A DNA stretch of 64,000 nucleotides from Megascapheus bottae (Eukaryota > Chordata > Mammalia > Rodentia > Geomyidae). A program made the position numbers and the translations under genes. Each line of letters begins with the position of its first letter. The first letter of the stretch is position 1. Positions 50,001 to 59,160 of the stretch are shown piece by piece. The stretch is from NCBI GenBank assembly GCA_024803745.1, contig JANJXV010000024.1, positions 18,299,927-18,363,926 on the forward strand, given 5' to 3'. The notes under the pieces were generated by a model. It was not told the origin of the DNA. It did no database searches and worked only from the letters and a program-made list of their open reading frames with translations.

Positions 50001-51170
50001 TCATTCAGCAGAGAGGAATTTCACACATTTGGTGTGATTAGAAACTTTTTTTTGGCTCTGTTGCCTTTGGCTCATTATTTCTGGCCTGGCAACATCCAAG
50101 CCAGATCTTCTGGTACTCCTGGAGTGCCCTGGAAACTAGATAATAACTTCAAATCAATCGCCTTTTACTTAACTAAGGTACATCTCGTGGCACCTAAAAA
50201 CCCAGACAGACATGAGGTTTTAATTATTAAGTAAATTAAAGAAATTAAAACTTTATCTTTTTCAAAAAATTAAGGAAGTAAAGAAAGAAGAGAGAAAGGG
50301 GGAAAGAGTGAAAGAGAAAGCAAGGAGGAAAGAAGGAAGGTAAAGAAAGAAGAGAAAGGAGGGAAGGAGGGAGGGAAGGAACAGAGAGAGAGAGAAAGAG
50401 GGAGAGAGAGAGGGAGAGAGAGAGAGAGCACAAATTAGCTAGCTGGCATCCTCTTCACAAATATTCACTACTCTACCCTGGCTAAGCACTTATAAATTCT
50501 GGTTATAATCTACAAATATTCACTACTATACCCTGGCTAAGCACTTATAAATTCTGGTTATAATCTATTGGTCTTCCCAGTTAAATATCTAGACAGGGAT
50601 GGCAATATTCTGTCTTCTCCTAGGTATATACTATTGATATGAATGATAAAAAAAAGCTCTCATTGGATTCAGAGGGATTTCCACAGAAGAAAATTCTTAG
50701 GGTGACATCCCCAAGATGACATCCAGTGTCAATGGAGATCGTACCACACTAATGAAGCAGCAGGAAAGACATTCTACCTGAAGAGGCCCTGCCAACAACT
50801 GTACCAGAATGCATTTTAATGCATTTTAAGCTAAATTCTTTTTTTTTTTTTTTTTTGCTAAAAGCAACTTTATTGAGGAAGTCCTGACCCTGACCAGCCA
50901 GGGTTGTAGCACACAGGCTCAGGAGCTGAATACTGTGACCCCAAACAGCCCACAGGCTAGGTTTTTTTTTTCTTTCTTTTTTTTTAGATTTTATTAACAT
51001 TGATTTTTATATCATATTAAGCTAAATTCTTAACCTCCATGGGATAGTTAATAATTCTCAAGTGCCTTGCTGTAAAGTCTAGACATTAACCTTTTCCCAT
51101 TTCCTGTCTTTTAATGTTAGTAGTAGAAGTCACAAAGATGTTTATAATCTATTCTAAATTTAAGACTATG

Positions 51171-51207
<37 letters not shown>

Positions 51208-54200
51208 TGAAGTAAAATTATATTCAAATTATTTCACAAAATATAAATAAACAAATAACAAAAAAGGTTTCACTTTTACTATAAAAAAAAGGAAAACTCC
51301 CTTTGGGATAACATTTCCATTTTTTTATCAAATAAAAATAAAACCTGAAATTGACTCACAGATAGACTACTGGGTGGACAGGCAATGCTGAATCATTGAT
51401 ATTCTCTGTCCCATCTGTCACACCAAGGTTAGATCAGGACATAGACAATATCTCCAGAAGCTGTACCAATTAATATTTCTACACAGAAAAACAGTACCTG
51501 ATATGACAAGTTTCAGGAGTTTTTAATACAGCAGCTGCACAAAGCTTTTGTAAAGCCAGTGGTTGTCTGACTATGAACTGGAGCCCTGGTCCTAAGCACC
51601 TACAAAGCTGTGCAACTTCTTATAAAACACTGGAGCAATCTGAGCCTGTGCCTTCCTGGGAAAAAATCAGGAAAGTGAAAATTTACCACATTGAGTAAGT
51701 ATAAGTTTTAAGTTAAATGGCAAGACACTCCTGTCCCAGTACCCAGTTAGAGCTGGTGTTTTCCTACTTCTGTTACCCTATTGAATTAAAATAATAGGAA
51801 AGTAGAGATGATTCATTCTTTCCTAAATGACAGAAAAAAGACATCTATAATTCTACCACTTTTTTTGTGTGTGTCAGTATCGGGGATTAAATTCATGGTC
51901 TCTCACTCTCACGTGGCTTCTTCACTCAAGGATGACATTTTAACATTTGAGCTACTTACAGCTTTCTTTCTGATTCATAGGAGATAAGAGTCTCATGGAC
52001 TTTTCTACCTGCATTGGCTTCAAACCTTGGTCTCAGCTCTCAGCCTCCTGAGTAGACAGGATTTATAGGGGAGATCCATCTGAACTCAGCTATACCTTTG
52101 GCACTTTGAGAGAACTTTACATAAATGACCATGACAATTACAACAAGGCTTTGATGGACATTATGTACAAAGCCTTCTAGTATTTATTTAATACACAAAT
52201 ATTTACTCAGCACCTACTTGTTCTACACAAGAGAGTGTGATAGGCCAGCTCTCTGTTCCCCTGATTCTTACTCTGCTGGCTGTCTCCAGTGCTATCATAG
52301 CTATTAGACCCAAATGGTACAAGAGCGATGACTCAATATTTGAGAACCCAATGCTTTGGACATGGTATTGGAAATATAAACACAAATACATAGACATAAC
52401 AATTTATGACTCCATAGACATAATGTTTTATTACATAGATCAATATGTATCTATGACATACAAACCCTCAGCCTAATTTTAACTATGTTCTAAAATCTAA
52501 GTGCCAGTGATTATATATAGAGATTCCCTTCTTGAATACTTATTAAACACATCATTTGAAATATGATATAAAAATCAATGTTAATAAATTATTTAAATAA
52601 AAAAAGAGATAGCTGGACACAGCAGGACTGGGTTTTACAAAGCTTCCCCTTTTCTACTTCAAAAGGGAAAAGGAGGCTGCTTATTCCCAGATGTGACTTT
52701 GGTAAGCTATCTGCTGGTACCAAATATAATTTGAGCTTAGAGACAGCCAAGCTTGATTCTGTCATTCACTGGTGATCCACCCTTATGAAAATAAATTAAC
52801 TAGTGTTTTCTCAGCCTCCTTTATAATCATATACAGAGAACTTTATGAGATGATAAAGTAAAGTACACAGGGTTGGAAACAGAAACATGACAATGGCAGT
52901 CATATAATTTGTAGGTTATAGACTTACAAAGGAAAGCTGTATTATTTACTTTCAGTTATCTGAGAAAAATGATACAGAAATATAGGTAACTCACATATTC
53001 CTCTTGCTACATTTTTCTTCAGCTATGAAAAACATACATCACAAAATGTGTTTTAAAAAATGTGTTTGGGAAGTAGAGATAGCAGAATTATAGTTCAAAG
53101 CTAGCCTGGTGAAAATTTAGTGTTGTCGTAAAACCAGACAAGATGTGGTGGCACTTGCCTATTATCTCAGCTACTCAAAAGGTAGGTGTGGAAAGATCAT
53201 AGCACAAAGCCAGCCCAAAAGGGCAAGATATTATTTGAAAGAGAAGCAGAAAGCAAAATGGCAAAGGAGTTCTTCAAGAGTAGAGTGCTTGTATGAGGCC
53301 CTGAGTTCAATCCTTAGTACTGCCAATTTACTTTTTTTTTTTTTTTGGCCAGTCTTGAGGCTTGAACTAAGGACCTGAACACTGTCCTTGGGTTTTCTCA
53401 AGACTAAAATTCTGCCACTTGAGCTACAGCACCACTTCCAGCTTTTTCTATGTATGTGGTACTGAGAAATCCAACCTGGGTCTTTGTGCATACTAGGCAA
53501 GCACTCTACCACTTGGCCAAACTCCCAGCCCAGCATGCTTTATTTTTAATTAAAAAACTTTATTGGAAGGGCTTGGAGTGTGGCCTAGTGGTAGAGTGCT
53601 TGTCTAGCATACATGAAGGCATGGGTTCAATTCGTTGGTACCACATACAAAGTAAAAGCTGAAGTGGTGCTGTGGCTCAAATGATAGAGAGCTAGCCTTC
53701 AAAAAACTCAAGGACTGTGCTCAGGCCCTGATTTGAAGCCCTAGGTTTGGAAAAAAAAAATCTATTGGATACATTTCCCTGGCTCAACTCCTACAGTAAT
53801 CTTATTCTTTGTGCAGTTGTAGAGCCAAAAAAAGACATTTATAAAACACTTTACTGTTAAGGAAGGTATGATTGGTTAGTTTAAACAAAGGCAGATTATA
53901 CATAAAGGGAAGTTTAAATTTTAATGGCCTATAAAATTCATAAATGGTGACAAATCCATTTTCAATGAATTAAATACCCTTAATTATTTAATATGTGTGA
54001 ATATTACAGAATGTCTACCTACTTGAAATACCTTTAACCACCTTGTTTTCAAGTTAAAACCCTGAAACAAATTTTAAATTCATTAAGGATAAGATGGGAA
54101 ATTGTAAAAAAGGTGAAAAACCCACCAAGCCATATCAAAGGAAGATTTTTAAACACTTTAACATTTTCCAAATTCATCCCCCAGCCTAGATGCTTTCCTA

Positions 54201-57200
54201 TATTTTCCTTCTCTTCTAATTAATTGACACTGCCTAATACAAAGTGTGAATTTTGGGTGTTTTTAGTGTACTTCATACCAGAAAAACAGCCTTTGATTGG
54301 GGCTCTATCTTTCCCTTAACTTTTCAAACTGAGGATGATTTGGTAGGTTGTTCACTGCCTGTGCACTGAAATTTGGAGTTCCCCTTGAAAAGTCAGCTGG
54401 GGCAACTGGGATTGAAAACCACTGTATGGGAAATGGCAACCTCCCCAGCTCCCTTTCCTTTCCATTCTAAGTCAATGCTGAATATTTTGGTTTAACAGCT
54501 GCTTTGCAATTTGAAGAGCATGCCTATGGGTTTGTCTTGTATTCAGGGAAGGGTTTTACTTAATAGATATGACTACCAATTTTAGTCTCACTTATAATGG
54601 TCATTGGATAAATGGCACTTCAAAAGTTGGCATAATTACCCAATGCATGCCTTGAAAATACACGCAATGGCAATCAGAAAGACCTATAACCCAGAAGGGG
54701 AGCCCAAATCCTAGACTCATTGTCTGTAGATTTAGTCAGTACTCTAGCATCTAGATATCTGAAATTTAAAAGGAAGTATTTTTTTCATGGACAGCTCTAA
54801 TAGAAGTTAATGAACTGGATTGCAAAAAGAATCCTTTCTCTCTCTTTCTCTCCCCTCTCCACCCTTTTTTATTGTGCTTATACCAAAACTTGAGCTAAGG
54901 GCCTTATATTCCTGCTTAGCTTTTAGGCTCAGGCCTACTGCTCTAACACTTGAGCTATGCCTCCAGTCTAGCTTTTCTGCTGGCTAATTGGAGATGGTGT
55001 CTTGCAGACTTTTCTGCCCTGATTGTGTCTGATCTAGGATCCTGAGATCTTAAGTCTCCTGAGTTGCTAGGATTGTGGGCACGAACCACTGGCACACAGC
55101 TTGAAAAGAATCTTTTCTGATTGTAGCAAGTCAACCAGACAGCCCACCTCAGCCTTTGGGGGATTCCCTCTCTCCATTTTTCAATTATTGCCAGTATTTA
55201 TTGCATACTCATTGTTCTGAATTTCTCCTTATAATTTATGTGGCAGAAGTAATTTTCAATTTTATTTTAGGCTCAGATATAAACAGAAGCCCAGAGGGGT
55301 ATTGTAATTCAGAGTCCAGGAGGCTTACTACATTTGTTTTCTAAGGCTGACATCTTGAAGTACAACAGAGTGCGTAGCTTGAACAACAGACGTGAATTTT
55401 CTCATGGTTCTGGAGGCTGAAAGTCGGAGAAGAAAGCGTCCAGTGGATCTGATTTCTTCTGAGATTTCTCCCCAGGGCTTCACCTTCTCCTCACACGACC
55501 CTTCCTTCTGATGCTCCTAAACACACCAGCCACTCTGGGATGGAGCTCATTTGCACTGTCTTATTTGTGCATCTATCCCTTAATTGCTATCTCTACTCAC
55601 ATTCTGAGGTACTAGGGGATAGGATTTCAAAATAGGATTTTTTCCCCTTATAAGCCCATAAAATAAAATAATAGGCCACCTCCTTGACTTGGTTTCTCAT
55701 CTACCTTCTCGGGCATAAGAGCCGAGCCGCCTTCCTGGGAGGGAATGCACAACATCACTGGAGATGGGCAAACGTATTAGGGTTTGAACTGGGAGCATGT
55801 GCTTGAGAGGCTGACATTGATTCTACCTATTGAGCCACACCTCCAGCCCTGTTTCCTACCAGCTATTTTTATTAGAGGGTCTTGTTTCCACAACTGAGCT
55901 ATTCATTGATATGGTAAAGAAAAGGAGACTGTAAAATAACTTTTCTGGATCAGGAGTTTAGCCTAGTAGTAGAATGCCTGCCTAGCATGCACGAAGACCT
56001 GGGTTCGATTCCTCAGTACCACATACATAGAAAAAAGCTGGAAGTGATACTGTGGCACAAGTGACAGAGCTCTAGCCTTGAGAAAGCCCAAGGACAGTGG
56101 CTCAGGCCCTGAGCTCAAGCCAGAACTGGCAAAAAAAAACAAAACAAAAAAATAAAATCAAAGCTAATGATAATAACTTTTCTGATTTTCTGGGAATGTA
56201 GATAATCTTGGAGTGGTTTCATTTAAAGTTTTCTGCCTCATGAATTTTTTTGGCCAGTTAAATAGATTCTTCTTTTTTATCCTTTAAAAGTTATACACAG
56301 GTATTTCAATTCAACACGGCAGTTTGTGAGTACAATGCATCTTGATCAATGGTGCATGAGTTTGCTTATCTTGGTAGGATCTTCTTCTAGTTTAGTGTTT
56401 GGTCTACAGGTTCTCCTTAATTGGCCTGTTTTACTACATGGTTTCTTGGTAGTAATGGATTGAATAAATGTCCCCAGCTTTGCAGAGGGAAATTGATGCT
56501 CCCCTTGTGTGATGGGTCACAGATGGTTAAGCTTCTAATGGCTGTGTGCAGGCAACCCAGATACCATTTGAGGACCTACCTTGAGGTTTGGGCTTGGTCA
56601 ATTTGCCACAGGGCTTGGAGATAGTCACAGTCTTCTGACAGTCAGCATTGTGGAGGGCTCGCTTCAGGTTTCCGGTCCTGGTCTTCAGGGCTGTATTCAG
56701 ATCACATTCTCCCCAGGCTTGGAACTGGTATTTGCACTCAGCTAAAGGTAGAGTAAAGTCAAACAGAAAAAAAAAATCATCTGGCATGATCTTATTGTGG
56801 TGCCATGGTTTTAGAAAAGGCACAGATAGGTTTACAACTTACTGCCTTCAGTAATTGTAGATATCCAGGCACTTGCAGGAAATAACACAGAGTTCCCCAT
56901 TTTCCTCCCCGTTCTCCAGTTGTGATATTTTGCCTAAGTGTTGTCCAATCAGACAACTATGAAATTGACATGGTCTCATCCCAAAAACCTCATCAGTTTA
57001 TATGCACTGGCGTGTGTGATGGAATGTATATTTGGTTTTGTCACCTGGTCATCGCCACTGATAGGCAGAACCCTAACTCTAATACCAGAGGCCCCATCTA
57101 TCATCTTTCATAGCCTTACCCTTCTCATTGCTTGGGTCCCTAGAAACCACACATCGTATTCCTCAGCTCTAGAATTCCTCCATCTTAACATGGTATCTAA

Positions 57201-58078
57201 TAGGAATCAAACACTGAGTCAGCTTTGGGGATTGGCTTTTAATTATTATTATTAATTTTTACTTAGCACAGTTTCCTGGTATCCAATTAAGTTGTGTGTT
57301 TTGGTAAACTGATTGTTCTTATGGCTGAGTGCATTCTACTGTATGGAACAGAGTACAGTTTATTTAAGCATTCACCAAGGACATCTGGGTTATATCCAGA
57401 GGTTGATTAAAATAAATGTAAAAAATCTCTGTATATTCATGTGAGTGGTGTTTGGAAAACAAATTTTCCTTTCTCTGGAATAAATTCAGTCATTCCTGGC
57501 TTACATATTATACTCGTATTTAGTATATATTCTTTTTGTGTCTGTATGAAATGTATTTTGTATTCTCTTTTACTCACTTGTTAACATGAGCACTTTTTTT
57601 TAACCATTAAGTTTTGAGAATTCTTTATGTTCTCTACACACAAGAAACATGCCTTATAAAGCTTTCATAGCTAAGTCTTGAAAGTGTCCATATGGATACA
57701 ATTAATGACCTACTTATATAGACTCTCTTGTGTTTTTATAAGGCTCCAGAGGGAGAGAGAGATACATGTGCACAGTCCTTTACTCTCTTGGCTACAGGCC
57801 CTGTACATTCCCATATAACATAGCAAGGGCCTGTGGCACTTGGTATCCCTCTGTGACCAAGAAAGGAAAACAATAAAGCCTAGAATATTAAAGAGGAAAG
57901 TTACTTGGGAGTTTGCTGTTGGGTTAAAATTGCCATGGTTGACAGACCTGCCTCAAGTAGAGAGGGCAACCATGCATGAGGCTGACTATAGTGAATGGGA
58001 GAAAAACCTACAAAAATCATCTGGGGTTTTTAGATTCAATAAATACATCTATGAAACTGTGCAGCAAGTGTGAAGGAA

Positions 58079-58117
<39 letters not shown>

Positions 58118-59104
58118 AGAATAGTGTAGAAATGGAAGAAACAAGAAGGAGGAAAAGGAAAATAAATGTAGAAATACAAGAAGACAAGGGAAGGGAAACC
58201 AATGGAGTCCGTGGAAGGGTTCAAGGGCACAGTCTACTTCCTACAAGGAAATCATCTTAAACAAAGATGATTTTGCTGGGTGCTGGTGGCTCACACCTAT
58301 CATCCTAGCTACTCAGGAAACTGAGATCTAAGGACTGCCATCCAAGCCAGCAAGGACAAAGAAATCCATAAGACTTTTCTCTCCAAATAACCACCACAAG
58401 AAAAAAAAGCCAAAAATGGAGCCATGGCTCAAGTTATAGATCAGTAGTCTTGAGCAAAAAAGCCCGGCAACAGTGTCCAGGCCCAGAGTTCAAGACCCAA
58501 GTCCAAAAAAAAAAAAAAAAGCAAGGATGAGTTTGACCTGCAGGAAACATTCGACAGGAATTGCTTAGAGACATTTTTGGTTTTCACTACTGGTAGGGGT
58601 GTGATATATTCTTGGTAACTAGTGAATACATGTGAAGGGTGTTGCCATGTAGCCTATACTGTACAATATGAAATAGTTACTTGATCCAAATATCACTAAT
58701 AAGATAGAAACATGGCATGAGGCAAGATGTCTGACCACCTTGGATCTGTTCAAATACATTCATTTAAAATACACAATGCTAAAAACAAAATAAATAAATA
58801 AACAACACTAGACCTTGAAAAGACATACAGTAGAAATACTACAGGATTATCCAAGAGAAGGATATGCAATTAATAGGACAGTCAGGTGAAACTTACCTCC
58901 AAACTGCTTTTTCCAGTTGCAAGGGATCTTACATCTCTGGGTCTTCATGGTTTGTTTACACTCAGCTCCAGTCCGGGTGCCCTCCCGGGTACCCAGACCA
59001 CAATCTCCACTGGTGGGTACACACACACTCCACTGCCATTCTCCACAGTCAGACTTCTTTGCTTTTTTCTCTGGAAGGATCGAAGTAGAAATAGTCAGCA
59101 GTTA

Positions 59105-59160
<56 letters not shown>

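Larger units (their letters stand above)
35067..56579 (-). other. PTN: PTN intron 4 (21.5 kb)
   Basis: GT-AG intron (GTAGGT...CACAG), phase 1, splitting codon A151. It carries most of the repeats in the right half of the window: IDL-Geo and B1-like SINEs, MIR and L2 relics, a candidate LTR, an MLT1-like LTR, microsatellites and one retro-inserted transcript end, all listed separately. No other exon or RNA gene was recognised in it. Stretches left unassigned include 35067-35870, 36810-38340, 42516-43950, 44510-46390, 48600-50250, 51210-51865, 52300-53130 and 53762-54865. Confidence 0.9.
56742..58896 (-). other. PTN: PTN intron 3 (2.2 kb)
   Basis: GT-AG intron (GTAAGT...TTTAG), phase 1. It contains a (GA)n microsatellite at 58081-58114 and a B1-like composite SINE at 58276-58519. 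The remainder appears to be unique AT-rich sequence in which nothing further was recognised. Confidence 0.93.
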
